A stretch of DNA of 48,241 nt from Deferribacterales bacterium UBA4806 (GCA_002402635.1 DHGE01000170.1:28913-77153); one strand, 5' to 3'; positions 1-8,200 are shown, counted from the first letter of the stretch. The notes: generated from the sequence alone by a model not told the origin. Translations and numbers: made by a program.

Positions 1-767
1 CTTGCGTAAATTGGTATTTGTGCCATGCCAACAGATAATGTAAAAAAAACTTGGCCAGCAGCTAAAATCCAGATTTTCCAGTTTAGCAGTTGGTGAAAAT
101 TGGGTTCCCAGATATACGCAAGTCCTTTAAGAATGGGAGGCCCAATGTAAAGAACTCTTATTGTTAACAAGATACCAAAAATGAATAAAATAGGAAAAGT
201 AATGTATAGCATGTAGGTTATTCCTTTAATAACGCCATTTGATAATATTATATAAATGAGCATAATAGTGATTAGATAAAATATAAGTGCTATCCATATG
301 TTAGGGAATATCAAGTTGGTATTTGTTATATAGTTTTGTAAGAATATTGTTTTATCTTTCTCATAATAAGCTTTAAAAATTGAGAAAAAAGCATAGCCCA
401 AATTCCATGAAGTAGCCCAAGTATAGTATGCAGATATTAAAACAGGAGAGGCCAATCCAAAAACTCCAATGTATTTTGAATACTTATTTTTCCACATAAC
501 ATTAAAAATCATAGGTATTGAACCATACCCTTTAGATCCCCCAATCTTTCCTATGGACCATTCAACCCATAGCATGGGTATTCCTAAAATTATGATAGCA
601 GTTAGATATGGAATCATGAAAGATCCGCCAGATTCTGATTTTATAATCTGTGCAGGGAATCTGAGAAAATTGCCAAGGCCAATAGATGCCCCGCTCATAG
701 CAAATATTAAGGCGACTCGTGTTGGCCATGTTTCTCTTTGTTTTATAGCCATATTATTTATTATCAT
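1..767 (-). CDS. Sodium-dependent transporter, NSS (SNF) family, N-terminal part
   Basis: Inner-membrane Na+-coupled symporter of the neurotransmitter:sodium symporter family, probably importing an amino acid or similar solute. The frame is open from the window edge, so only about the first 255 residues are visible. Near the N-terminus is the family signature on helix 1 (SGASIGLGNFLRFP), the unwound Na+/substrate-binding stretch. Several hydrophobic helices follow, and further on a segment reading AAGQVFFTLSVGM matches helix 6 of the family. ATG at 767 is used; a second in-frame ATG at 752 is possible, and neither has a clear Shine-Dalgarno. It is divergent from asd. The C-terminal half lies outside the window, so substrate and intactness cannot be judged. 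Confidence 0.88.
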   Translation of the reverse strand, partial: MIINNMAIKQRETWPTRVALIFAMSGASIGLGNFLRFPAQIIKSESGGSFMIPYLTAIIILGIPMLWVEWSIGKIGGSKGYGSIPMIFNVMWKNKYSKYIGVFGLASPVLISAYYTWATSWNLGYAFFSIFKAYYEKDKTIFLQNYITNTNLIFPNIWIALIFYLITIMLIYIILSNGVIKGITYMLYITFPILFIFGILLTIRVLYIGPPILKGLAYIWEPNFHQLLNWKIWILAAGQVFFTLSVGMAQIPIYA

Positions 768-826
768 AATGTATTTATAAACTCAACTTGAATTGAATGT
801 ATATTTAAATATTGCTAAAATATGTC

Positions 827-854
827 TTGACATTACATTAAATTATTATATAAA
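827..854 (+). promoter_or_regulatory. Predicted sigma70 promoter of asd
   Basis: TTGACA at 827-832 and TATAAA at 849-854 are separated by 16 bases. The -35 sits inside a small dyad, ATGTC-TT-GACAT (822-833), which might bind a regulator. A strong AGGAGG (883-888) precedes the asd start. Confidence 0.6.
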
Positions 855-894
855 TATATAAAATAATTTAATAATATTAGGTAGGAGGCACAAT

Positions 895-1947
895 ATGCCT
901 AATTTGATTTCAAAAATAAGTAAAAGTGAATATAATGTTGCTGTAGTTGGAGCAACAGGCGCAGTTGGGCAGACATTCTTGCAAATCTTGGAAGAAAGAG
1001 ATTTCCCGGTAAAAAATTTAAGATTATTAGCTTCAGAAAGGTCTAAAGGTAAAATTGTTAAATATAGAGGATTTGAATATTCTATAGAGGTATTAAATAA
1101 AAGTAGTTTTGATGGAGTTGATATAGCTTTTTTCTCTGCAGGAGCAAGTATTAGCAGAGAATATGTGAAATATGCAATTAATTCTGGTGCAATTGTTATT
1201 GATAACTCCTCGGCCTTCAGAATGGAAAAAGATGTGCCATTAATTGTTCCAGAGGTTAATGGTGAAGAAGTTTTTAAACATAAAGGATTAATTGCTAATC
1301 CAAATTGTACTACTATTATTATGTTAGTTGCTTTAAAGCCTTTGTATGATTATAGCAAAATAAGAAGGGTTATAGTGTCTTCATATCAAGCAGCGTCTGG
1401 TGCAGGAGCAAGAGCATTGGATGAATTATTGACTCAATCTAAAGCTTTTGTTGAGGGGAAGACTATAGATGTAAAATATTTTGCCCATCAAATATTATTC
1501 AATGTAATACCTCACATAGATAAATTTATGGAAAATGGTTATACAAGAGAAGAAATGAAAATGGTTAATGAAACTAGAAAGATAATTGGCGATGATTCTA
1601 TTAAAGTTTCTGCAACCTGTGTTAGGGTACCAGTGCTTTCAGCTCATTCTGAAGCAGTTAGTGTTGAGCTAGAGAAAGATATAACTGTTGATAATGCAAG
1701 GGAGCTGTTTAAAAATGCTAAGGGAATACAGTTGAGTGATGATGTCGATAAAAATGTTTATCCTATGCCATTGTTTGTTGCAGGTCTGGATGATTGTTAT
1801 GTTGGTAGAATTAGAAAGGATCTAGCTTTGGAAAATGGTATTTCTTTTTTTGTAGTAGGAGATCAATTGAGAAAGGGAGCAGCTCTTAATGGATTACAGA
1901 TTGCTGAATTATTGATAGGAAAAAGTGAAAAAGTCAATGCAGCATAA
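895..1947 (+). CDS. asd: Aspartate-semialdehyde dehydrogenase
   Basis: NADPH-dependent reduction of aspartyl-4-phosphate to aspartate-4-semialdehyde in the cytoplasm, the branch-point step for lysine/diaminopimelate, threonine and methionine. The 350 residues match the bacterial family length. The Rossmann nucleotide-binding loop GATGAVG is at residues 19-25, the catalytic cysteine is C138 in NPNCTT, a substrate-binding stretch reads SSYQAASGAGARALDEL, and a conserved HSEAV follows. Start ATG 895 has a strong AGGAGG eight bases upstream. It appears monocistronic, with its own promoter and a 266-base gap after it. The diaminopimelate branch fits with the lysA-like gene at 33182-34432. Confidence 0.97.
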   Translation: MPNLISKISKSEYNVAVVGATGAVGQTFLQILEERDFPVKNLRLLASERSKGKIVKYRGFEYSIEVLNKSSFDGVDIAFFSAGASISREYVKYAINSGAIVIDNSSAFRMEKDVPLIVPEVNGEEVFKHKGLIANPNCTTIIMLVALKPLYDYSKIRRVIVSSYQAASGAGARALDELLTQSKAFVEGKTIDVKYFAHQILFNVIPHIDKFMENGYTREEMKMVNETRKIIGDDSIKVSATCVRVPVLSAHSEAVSVELEKDITVDNARELFKNAKGIQLSDDVDKNVYPMPLFVAGLDDCYVGRIRKDLALENGISFFVVGDQLRKGAALNGLQIAELLIGKSEKVNAA

Positions 1948-1948
1948 G

Positions 1949-1967
1949 ATATTTTATTAAAATATCA
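1949..1967. repeat. AT-only inverted repeat after asd, possible weak terminator
   Basis: A perfect 19-base palindrome (9-base arms, centre 1958) starts two bases past the asd stop codon. It has almost no G/C and no T-tract after it, so it is a poor intrinsic terminator. The rest of 1968-2213 is very AT-rich with a TTGACA at 2037-2042 but no well-spaced -10. Confidence 0.25.
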
Positions 1968-2213
1968 CTAAATTATATAATTTAATATTTGTAAAACCTA
2001 ATTATATATATTGAATAATAATATTATTATTATTTATTGACATAGTGGCAATAAGACAGTCATTTAATAAAGATTCTTTCTTTGGGTTCTAAAATACTTA
2101 ATAAATCTTATGATAATTACATATTGAAATATGTATAACATTCTATATTATTTTCTAAGTGAACTATATTGATATTTTTATATCTTTTAGACTGTTAATA
2201 TATTGGAGGCAAA

Positions 2214-2747
2214 ATGAATTTATTTAGATTTCTCTTATGCATTATATTTATAAGCTATTTTTCATTAGGTTTTGGAGTGGATGTGAAAAATAGTAAAAAA
2301 ATAATAGGTATATATGAAAATATTATACTACTACCAGATGGCATTAAAATGCCTGCAAAACTTGATACTGGTGCTGATTCCTCATCAATCCATGGTGAAA
2401 ATGTAAAAATTTATGAAAAAGATGGTAAAAAATATGTTAGGTTTTTGTTTATATGGGATAAAAATGGTATAGAGGAAGAATTAAAAATAGAAAAACAACT
2501 TGAAAGGTACGCAAAGATAAAAAGAAAAGGTCAATTAACCTCCGATAGAAGGCCTGTAGTGAATTTAGAATTTTGTTTAGATGGTAAGAAATATAATGAT
2601 GAATTTACAATTGCTGACAGAGATAATTTTAATTATCCTTTACTTTTAGGCAGAGAATTCTTAAGAAAATATTTTATAATTGATCCAGATAGCGATTATA
2701 TTACAGATGCTAATGCTTGTAATCAATATATTAAAGATGAAAAATAA
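2214..2747 (+). CDS. Exported retropepsin-like 'ATP-dependent zinc protease' family protein
   Basis: First gene of a three-gene set with a 7TM protein and a RimK-like ligase. Residues 1-21 form a signal peptide, so the protein probably acts in the periplasm. The aspartic-protease-type motif LDTGADSSS lies at residues 50-58 (D51-T-G) and a second flap-like conserved stretch LLLGREFL is near residue 145, as in retropepsin-fold proteins annotated as 'putative ATP-dependent zinc protease' (PF05618). It has 177 residues, which is usual for the family. The start is supported by TTGGAGG seven bases upstream. The literature places this family next to ATP-grasp amidoligases; a role in trimming or removing amide-linked residues is inference. 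No substrate is known to me. Confidence 0.82.
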   Translation: MNLFRFLLCIIFISYFSLGFGVDVKNSKKIIGIYENIILLPDGIKMPAKLDTGADSSSIHGENVKIYEKDGKKYVRFLFIWDKNGIEEELKIEKQLERYAKIKRKGQLTSDRRPVVNLEFCLDGKKYNDEFTIADRDNFNYPLLLGREFLRKYFIIDPDSDYITDANACNQYIKDEK

Positions 2748-2770
2748 TGACATTATTGTATTAATGTGAT

Positions 2771-2787
2771 AATAATTAAAAATTATT
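2771..2787 (+). repeat. Hairpin abutting the start codon of the 7TM gene
   Basis: AATAATT-aaa-AATTATT gives a seven-pair stem that ends at the base before ATG 2788. The gene has no Shine-Dalgarno, so this AT-only hairpin occupies the ribosome-binding region. The stability would be low. Confidence 0.3.
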
Positions 2788-4314
2788 ATGAAAGAAATCC
2801 AAACAAAAATTTTAATTTTAATATTAGTTGTAATAGGTTTAACTATATTTTTGTATAAACACTTTAATTTGGGTCTTCCTTTAACACCTGATAAAAAATT
2901 TGAAATATGGAATGTTGAAGCTAAAATAAGTGTTAAAGTTGAGCCAGGTCCCACTAAAATTAGATTTTCTATACCAAAAGATCCCTATGGTTATGCAATT
3001 ATAGATGAAAACTTTGTGTCAGGTGGGTATGGACAATCTATAGAGGACGATGGTGTCAATAGAAATGTTATATGGGCTATTAGAAAAAATGAGGGTAGTG
3101 ATGTTTTATATTACAGAGTTCAGCTATTAAAAGATCCAGACTTGCATCTTAAGAGGATAGAGCCTAAAGTCGATTATATTGATACCCCTGAATATTCGGA
3201 GATTGAAAAAACAGCAATTGAATCAATTTTAACTGAAGTTAGACAATCCTCAGCAGATGTTATAACCTTTACGAGAGAATTGATAAAAAGATTATCTAAT
3301 ACTAATAATGAAAATGTTAATATTTTGATGAAGGATATACAGAACGATAAAGAGTATGTATTGAAACTAAAATACATACTCGCAGGTGCTCACATTCCAG
3401 CACGTTTAATTTATCTGTTAGAATTAAAAGATGGCGCAAGAAACGCAGATTTTGTTCCTTATTTAGAAATCAACGATGGGAATGAGTGGATTCCTATTAA
3501 TCCAAAAACTGGTTCAAGAGGAATAAAAGATAATATGCTCATCTGGAAGGTTGGAGATGACCCCATTGTAAAAATGACTGGTGGTGAGGTTAGTGAAATA
3601 AGTTTTTCTATAATTAAAAGTTTTAAAGAAATTATAGCCTTAACTCAGGAAAAAACAGAAATGACCAAATCTCCTTTTATCGAATATTCATTATTAAGCT
3701 TACCAATTAATACTCAAAATATCTATCGTATTTTAATTATGCTACCCTTAGGTGCCCTGATTGTTGTTTTTATGAGGAATTTAATAGGTATTCAGACAAG
3801 CGGAACATTTATGCCTATACTAATTGCTCTTTCCTTTAGAGAAACACATCTATTTATGGGTATTGTATTGTTTGTCTTAATAGTTGCATTGGGATTATTC
3901 TTTAGATTTTCATTAGAAAAATTAAAACTACTATTAATACCTAGATTAGGAGCAGTTTTAACAATTGTGGTAATGCTTATGCTTTTTGTTAGCGTTATCA
4001 GTCATAAACTGAATATAGTAAGTGGTCTTTCAATTGCATTATTCCCAATGGTTATTATAACTATGACTATAGAAAGATCTTCAATTGTTTGGGAAGAGAG
4101 AGGAGCTGGCGAAGCAATAAAACAGGTTGTGGGTAGTTTAATAGTTGCAACGCTTGGGTATTTGCTAATGCAAAATAAAATATTAGAACATCTTATTTTC
4201 GTTTTTCCTGAATTATTATTAGTTATATTAGCTATTATGATTTGGATGGGTAGATATACCGGTTACAGACTTTTAGAACTTTGGAGATTTAGATATCTTT
4301 TAATAAATAGATAA
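2788..4314 (+). CDS. 7TM membrane protein with inactive transglutaminase-like domain (UUP1/7TM_transglut family)
   Basis: Inner-membrane protein of 508 residues. One N-terminal anchor (about residues 7-25) is followed by a roughly 270-residue extracytoplasmic part and then about seven hydrophobic helices between residues 307 and 500. The middle carries a transglutaminase-like fold (about 160-245), recognisable from AGAHIPARLIYL and EWIPINPKTG. The catalytic Cys, His and Asp expected there are absent: the helix before AGAHIPAR has no Cys, the His strand reads NADFVPYLEI and the Asp position is Asn. This matches the 'inactive transglutaminase fused to seven transmembrane helices' family that co-occurs with both neighbours. 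It lies 40 bases after the protease gene and 11 before the ligase. A role as scaffold or peptide-handling partner is inferred. Confidence 0.85.
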   Translation: MKEIQTKILILILVVIGLTIFLYKHFNLGLPLTPDKKFEIWNVEAKISVKVEPGPTKIRFSIPKDPYGYAIIDENFVSGGYGQSIEDDGVNRNVIWAIRKNEGSDVLYYRVQLLKDPDLHLKRIEPKVDYIDTPEYSEIEKTAIESILTEVRQSSADVITFTRELIKRLSNTNNENVNILMKDIQNDKEYVLKLKYILAGAHIPARLIYLLELKDGARNADFVPYLEINDGNEWIPINPKTGSRGIKDNMLIWKVGDDPIVKMTGGEVSEISFSIIKSFKEIIALTQEKTEMTKSPFIEYSLLSLPINTQNIYRILIMLPLGALIVVFMRNLIGIQTSGTFMPILIALSFRETHLFMGIVLFVLIVALGLFFRFSLEKLKLLLIPRLGAVLTIVVMLMLFVSVISHKLNIVSGLSIALFPMVIITMTIERSSIVWEERGAGEAIKQVVGSLIVATLGYLLMQNKILEHLIFVFPELLLVILAIMIWMGRYTGYRLLELWRFRYLLINR

Positions 4315-4325
4315 ATAAAAAATCA

Positions 4326-5270
4326 ATGAAACTAATATTACCATGGAAAATTTTAAAAAAGAAAGGTGTTTTGGGTATAAATCAAAGGAATGCTAGCTAC
4401 ATTCTACCTTTAAATAAAAGAAAATACTATCCTCTTGTTGACGACAAGCTTGCTACAAAAAATCTAGCAATTAAATATGGTATAGCAGTACCTAAATTAT
4501 ATGGAGTAATAGAGATATATAAACAACTAGAAAATTTTGATAAGATCATATCTAAACATGACGATTTTGTTATTAAACCTAGAAGAGGTAGCCAGGGGCA
4601 TGGAATTTTAGTTATTGCTGGGCGAAGGAAAGAAAAATTTATTAAGCCTGATGATACTTTGTGGAGCATTGATGATATAAAATATCATGTTATCAACATC
4701 TTATCAGGAGTTTATAGCTTAGGAGGAGTCCCTGATAGCGCAATGATGGAATATAGAGTTAAACCGAGTAAATTTTTTAATAATATAACTTTTAAAGGTG
4801 TTCCTGATATACGAATAATAGTATTTAAAGGTATTCCTGTGATGGCAATGTTAAGATTACCGACAAGTAAGTCCGATGGAAAAGCTAATTTACATCAAGG
4901 AGCCGTTGGTGTTGGTGTAAATATAACAAATGGAGTTACAACATCGGCTGTTATTGGGAATGAAGTTGTTGATGAGCATCCAGATACTGGTAATAAATTA
5001 ATTAATTTGGAACTACCTATGTGGGATGAATGCCTGAAGATATCAAGCAAGTGCTTTGATTTTACAAATCTCCAATATGTTGGTGTGGATATTGTCATTG
5101 ATGAAGATTTAGGTCCACTTGTTTTGGAGCTAAATGCAAGACCAGGATTAAATATACAATTAGCCAATTTGAGAGGGCTTAATTCAAGACTAAAAACCAT
5201 TAATAATCTCTTGAAAATTCCTATGGAAGTTGCTGAAAGAATTAAATTAACTAGAGAGCTTTTCTGTTAA
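4326..5270 (+). CDS. RimK-like ATP-grasp ligase (alpha-L-glutamate ligase-related)
   Basis: Cytoplasmic ATP-grasp enzyme predicted to form an amide bond between a carboxylate, activated as acyl-phosphate, and an amino group. Visible ATP-grasp elements are the lysine and glycine-rich loop VIKPRRGSQGHGI (about residues 81-93), the DIRIIVFKG strand, and the Mg2+-binding LELNARPGLNIQ (about 271-282). The 314 residues match the alpha-L-glutamate-ligase-like group that travels with the 7TM and protease genes. No Shine-Dalgarno is visible, so expression may depend on coupling to the upstream gene. The stop codon overlaps by four bases with the end of the convergent DUF481 gene. The true amino-acid substrate is not deducible here. 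Confidence 0.85.
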   Translation: MKLILPWKILKKKGVLGINQRNASYILPLNKRKYYPLVDDKLATKNLAIKYGIAVPKLYGVIEIYKQLENFDKIISKHDDFVIKPRRGSQGHGILVIAGRRKEKFIKPDDTLWSIDDIKYHVINILSGVYSLGGVPDSAMMEYRVKPSKFFNNITFKGVPDIRIIVFKGIPVMAMLRLPTSKSDGKANLHQGAVGVGVNITNGVTTSAVIGNEVVDEHPDTGNKLINLELPMWDECLKISSKCFDFTNLQYVGVDIVIDEDLGPLVLELNARPGLNIQLANLRGLNSRLKTINNLLKIPMEVAERIKLTRELFC

Positions 5271-5992
5271 AATTTAAAGGATAGTGAAGTTGTAAATTTT
5301 CTATCTGTGTGCTTGTAATCACCTTTAGCTATAATATTTTGGTATTCAATTAGATAATTAAATGTTATAGATAAATGTTCTGTAATACTAAAATCCAAAG
5401 TTGTCTCCGAGTTCACAAAATATCTATTACTATTGTTAAATGCTATAGAATAACTTGTGTCCTCACCTAAAGTAATCTTGCTATTCAAATGATATTCATA
5501 TATAAATCTAATATTATCAGAAGCATTATAACTATCTGTTCCATCATCTAAATTTTCATAGTCATAATTGACAGAATTGTATAATTTAAGTAAATGTTTG
5601 TCGCTATCAAGAAATATATAACCTAAACCAGGACCTGCATAAATTCTTGTTTGTATACCTGAAAATTTATCTCTATTATAATATCCATTAAAAAAATAGA
5701 ATGTTTTTTTTGATATTGAATGCTCACTTCTAGCATTTAATATCAACTCATTTTCAGTTTCATGATCATCATCCCTTTCTAAATAATATTGCAAATCGAA
5801 ATAATATCTATTTTTTCCTTTTGGTTTGTCTAATTTTAATCTAGCAGCAAAGTTATCTTCATCATTATTTCCGTTTTCTGAGGAATATGATAGCCTACCT
5901 TCTTTTTTCCAATCAGGTAAAAAATTTATATTCAGTGCTCCTAAATTTTCATATAGAAATATTAATATGATAAAAAAAAATAAATGTTTCAT
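5267..5992 (-). CDS. DUF481 family outer-membrane beta-barrel protein
   Basis: A 241-residue protein with a signal peptide (about residues 1-19) followed by alternating aromatic/hydrophobic strands through to the C-terminus, which ends in Phe after TTSLSFK, the classic outer-membrane insertion signature. The strand pattern and the segment AGPGLGYIFLDSDKHLLKL resemble the DUF481 (YdiY-like) family, 'putative salt-induced outer membrane protein'. The function is unknown. There is no good ribosome-binding site before ATG 5992. Its last four bases overlap the last four of the convergent ligase gene, leaving no room for a separate terminator. Confidence 0.78.
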   Translation of the reverse strand: MKHLFFFIILIFLYENLGALNINFLPDWKKEGRLSYSSENGNNDEDNFAARLKLDKPKGKNRYYFDLQYYLERDDDHETENELILNARSEHSISKKTFYFFNGYYNRDKFSGIQTRIYAGPGLGYIFLDSDKHLLKLYNSVNYDYENLDDGTDSYNASDNIRFIYEYHLNSKITLGEDTSYSIAFNNSNRYFVNSETTLDFSITEHLSITFNYLIEYQNIIAKGDYKHTDRKFTTSLSFKF

Positions 5993-6012
5993 GATCTAAA
6001 AGTTATATTAAG

Positions 6013-6026
6013 AACGCAAAAGCGTT
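6013..6026 (-). terminator. Short hairpin downstream of rubrerythrin, weak terminator candidate
   Basis: AACGC-aaaa-GCGTT, five pairs, lies 27 bases past the rubrerythrin stop. On the minus strand it is followed by a T-poor CTTAATA, so termination would be inefficient. It may instead sit in the leader of the DUF481 gene. Confidence 0.3.
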
Positions 6027-6052
6027 GAAATATTAATAATTTTAATTATAAA

Positions 6053-6652
6053 TTAATAGTTTTCTATAAATATTTCATAGTATTCTTTTGGGTGATCACA
6101 AGCTGGGCATTTTGACGGTGGCTCATAGCCCTCATGAATGTATCCGCATTTTTTACACTTCCATAGGACTTTTTTTTCTTTTTTAAACACTAATCCCTTA
6201 TCTACATTTTCTGCAAGTTTTAAAAATCTTGCTTCATGCCTCTTCTCTACTTCAGCGATTCTATTAAACCTTATTGCTATTTCTTTAAATCCCTCTTCTT
6301 CAGCAATTTTTGCTCCATCTGGATATAGTATAGTATTTTCTTCATGCTCACCTGCAGCTGCTGCTTTTAAATTTTGCAAAGTACTCCCAAGAGAAAAAGG
6401 GTATTCTGCATTTTTAATTACTAATGGTATAGCTTCTTTAGCACCCAAATTTTCAACTATATGGTCATAAAAACGTTTTGCATGCATTCTTTCATTTTCT
6501 GCCGTTTCTAAGAATATTTCACTTATTTGTTTATAACCTTCTTTCTCTGCTACTGACGCATAGAAGGTATATCTATTTCTTGCCTGTGATTCTCCAGCAA
6601 AAGAATTTACCAAATTCTCAAGCGTTCTTGTTCCCTTTAATGATTTTTGCAT
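6053..6652 (-). CDS. rbr: Rubrerythrin
   Basis: Cytoplasmic non-haem di-iron peroxidase that reduces H2O2 to water with electrons from NADH via rubredoxin-type carriers; a standard oxidative-stress enzyme of anaerobes. Ferritin-like part: E21 in AGESQARNRY, ENERMH (E54, H57), GEHEEN (E102-E105) and AEVEKRHE (E136, H139) supply the di-iron ligands. The C-terminal rubredoxin domain has C166/C169 and C182/C185. The 199 residues are full length. GGAGG stands eight bases before ATG 6652. The gene sits just after a hairpin terminator that overlaps its own likely promoter; see 6674-6728. Confidence 0.97.
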   Translation of the reverse strand: MQKSLKGTRTLENLVNSFAGESQARNRYTFYASVAEKEGYKQISEIFLETAENERMHAKRFYDHIVENLGAKEAIPLVIKNAEYPFSLGSTLQNLKAAAAGEHEENTILYPDGAKIAEEEGFKEIAIRFNRIAEVEKRHEARFLKLAENVDKGLVFKKEKKVLWKCKKCGYIHEGYEPPSKCPACDHPKEYYEIFIENY

Positions 6653-6673
6653 AATTTTCCTCCATAAAATTAT

Positions 6674-6700
6674 AAAAGAGGCTCTGTAAGAGCCTCTTTT
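6674..6700 (-). terminator. Intrinsic terminator of the peroxidase gene, overlapping the rubrerythrin promoter
   Basis: A perfect 12-pair stem (6674-6685 with 6689-6700), three-base loop, GC core and A/T-rich flanks, 44 bases past the peroxidase stop. The stem ends only 21 bases before the rubrerythrin start codon. It should end peroxidase transcripts and would lie at the very 5' end of rubrerythrin mRNA. Confidence 0.8.
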
Positions 6701-6728
6701 ATATACAATATTTATTAACTACTGTAAA
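6700..6728 (-). promoter_or_regulatory. Predicted promoter of rubrerythrin
   Basis: On the minus strand TTTACA (6728-6723), 17 bases, TATATA (6705-6700). Transcription would begin near 6693-6695, inside the first arm of the terminator hairpin. Confidence 0.5.
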
Positions 6729-6743
6729 CCCTAAAATGAGCTA

Positions 6744-8141
6744 TTATAAGCATTGTAGAAAAGATACTAGATTTGCTTTTTCATCCTTTGTAAGCTTGAG
6801 TTCTAATATAAGATTGAAGAATTCAACTGTGTCATCGATTGTTAAAAGTCTACCGTCATGTAGATAAGGTGGAGTATCTTTCAACCCTCTTAATGGGAAA
6901 TTTTTAATAGGTCCTTCTGCAAAAGCCATTTTTCCATTTATTAATTGATTATTATAGAATTTTTCAACTTTTAAATCATACATTAGATTGTCAGTATAAT
7001 ATGGTGGAGTATGACAATTAGCACATTTGGCTTTTCCAAAAAAGAGTTCTTCTCCTTTTAATTCGGAAGCACTTGCTTTCTCTTTAATTAATCTTCCAAA
7101 TACATCTAATTTAGGTGCTGGTGGAAAATCTAGTATTTCTTGAAATTCTGCCATAGCATGCACCTGAGCACCTCTATCAAGGATATTTACTCCTTTTTTC
7201 ATTGCTATTACAGTGTCACCGTCAAAATAAGCTCCTCTTTGCTCAAATTCTGTAAAATCTTCTACAGTTTTTAGAGCTCTTTTTGAACCAAAAAGTCGTT
7301 GAATATTTACACCTCTTAATGTTGGTGTATCTAATCTTGATCTATAAGGTTGGGGTCTTACAGTTTGTTCCAAGTGAATTGCGCCATTTGTATTGCCATT
7401 GGCATGGCAGTCGAAACATGTGACACCTCTTGAGGGGAGTTTTGTTTTTCTATCAGCTGTCATGTTAAATTCTTGTTGTGGAAATGGTGTAACTAGTAAT
7501 CTTAAGCCATCTAATTGTTTAGGTGTTAATATTCCATTAAACAGTTCATAGTAATTATTTATTGTTACAAGTTGACCTTTAGAGACATCTCCCAAGTCTG
7601 GTCTAGTTGTTAGGTAAATTGCTGAAGGAAACTCTGGTAAAAAATGTTCCGGTATATCATATTCTATATCAAATCGCGTTAAGTCACGGCCTTCTTGTAG
7701 ATTTATTTCATCAATATGCATTTGTGGGTATACTTGACCACCTGCTTCGTGGTTGACATGAGGTAATGGCATAAACCCCATAGGGAATAGACCTCTTTCT
7801 TTTATTTCTTCTGGTTTCATCTTAGCCAAATCTTCAAAACTTCTTATTCCTTTTGGCAATTTTACTCTTACTCCAATTTGAATAGGTTTTCCTCTAGACA
7901 TCGTGACATCAGGAGATATTTTGTTTGATAGGTCATATCTATTTTCCAGCAATTCTTTCTGCCTCTTCATGTAAGTTTGCTTTTCTGAAATGAGCTTATT
8001 CATTGTAGTGTTGAAAGCTTCCTTTTCCACGACTGGCATATAACTGCTTTCTTTAGAAGTCTGGGCATTTAGATAATTTAAACTTACTAGATAAGAAAAA
8101 GCAGTTAATAGAAATAACATTACAAAAATTTTTTTCATCAT
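6744..8141 (-). CDS. Exported di-haem cytochrome c peroxidase-like protein
   Basis: Periplasmic c-type cytochrome of the CcpA/MauG superfamily, probably reducing peroxide with electrons from the respiratory chain. Residues 1-26 are a signal peptide. Two haem-binding motifs are present, CFDCH (242-246) and CANCH (373-377), and the C-terminal LKDTPPYLHDGRLLTIDDTV (421-440) is the typical family ending. The roughly 215 mature residues before the first haem are far more than in classical peroxidases, where the first motif is near the N-terminus, so this is a divergent subgroup and the substrate may differ. The start is ATG 8141 or, with better spacing to AAGGAGG, ATG 8138. A strong promoter lies directly upstream and a strong terminator downstream, so it is probably monocistronic. 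Confidence 0.88.
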   Translation of the reverse strand: MMKKIFVMLFLLTAFSYLVSLNYLNAQTSKESSYMPVVEKEAFNTTMNKLISEKQTYMKRQKELLENRYDLSNKISPDVTMSRGKPIQIGVRVKLPKGIRSFEDLAKMKPEEIKERGLFPMGFMPLPHVNHEAGGQVYPQMHIDEINLQEGRDLTRFDIEYDIPEHFLPEFPSAIYLTTRPDLGDVSKGQLVTINNYYELFNGILTPKQLDGLRLLVTPFPQQEFNMTADRKTKLPSRGVTCFDCHANGNTNGAIHLEQTVRPQPYRSRLDTPTLRGVNIQRLFGSKRALKTVEDFTEFEQRGAYFDGDTVIAMKKGVNILDRGAQVHAMAEFQEILDFPPAPKLDVFGRLIKEKASASELKGEELFFGKAKCANCHTPPYYTDNLMYDLKVEKFYNNQLINGKMAFAEGPIKNFPLRGLKDTPPYLHDGRLLTIDDTVEFFNLILELKLTKDEKANLVSFLQCL

Positions 8142-8164
8142 TTGCCTCCTTTTAATAGAACAAA

Positions 8165-8179
8165 TTTGAATTATTATAC
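8165..8179. promoter_or_regulatory. PerR-box-like operator at the peroxidase promoter
   Basis: TTTGAATTATTATAC matches 11 of the 14 fixed positions of the PerR consensus TTATAATNATTATAA. It covers the -10 and the expected transcription start of the peroxidase gene, the usual place for a repressor. The AT-rich background makes chance matches easier. Confidence 0.35.
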
Positions 8180-8200
8180 TTTAGCTAGTTTTGTTGTCAT
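8173..8200 (-). promoter_or_regulatory. Predicted promoter of the peroxidase gene
   Basis: On the minus strand ATGACA (8200-8195), 16 bases, TATAAT (8178-8173). The start would fall near 8166, about 25 bases before the start codon, with a strong Shine-Dalgarno in between. It overlaps the 3' end of the small membrane-protein gene. Confidence 0.6.

Noticed and set aside
469..780. Open plus-strand frame of 103 codons
   Set aside because: It is antisense to the NSS transporter, whose minus-strand translation shows clear family motifs; the plus-strand frame has none.
2021..2040. AATAATAATATTATTATT palindrome in the asd/protease gap
   Set aside because: It is simple AT repetition expected by chance at this base composition; it has no GC stem and no conserved context.
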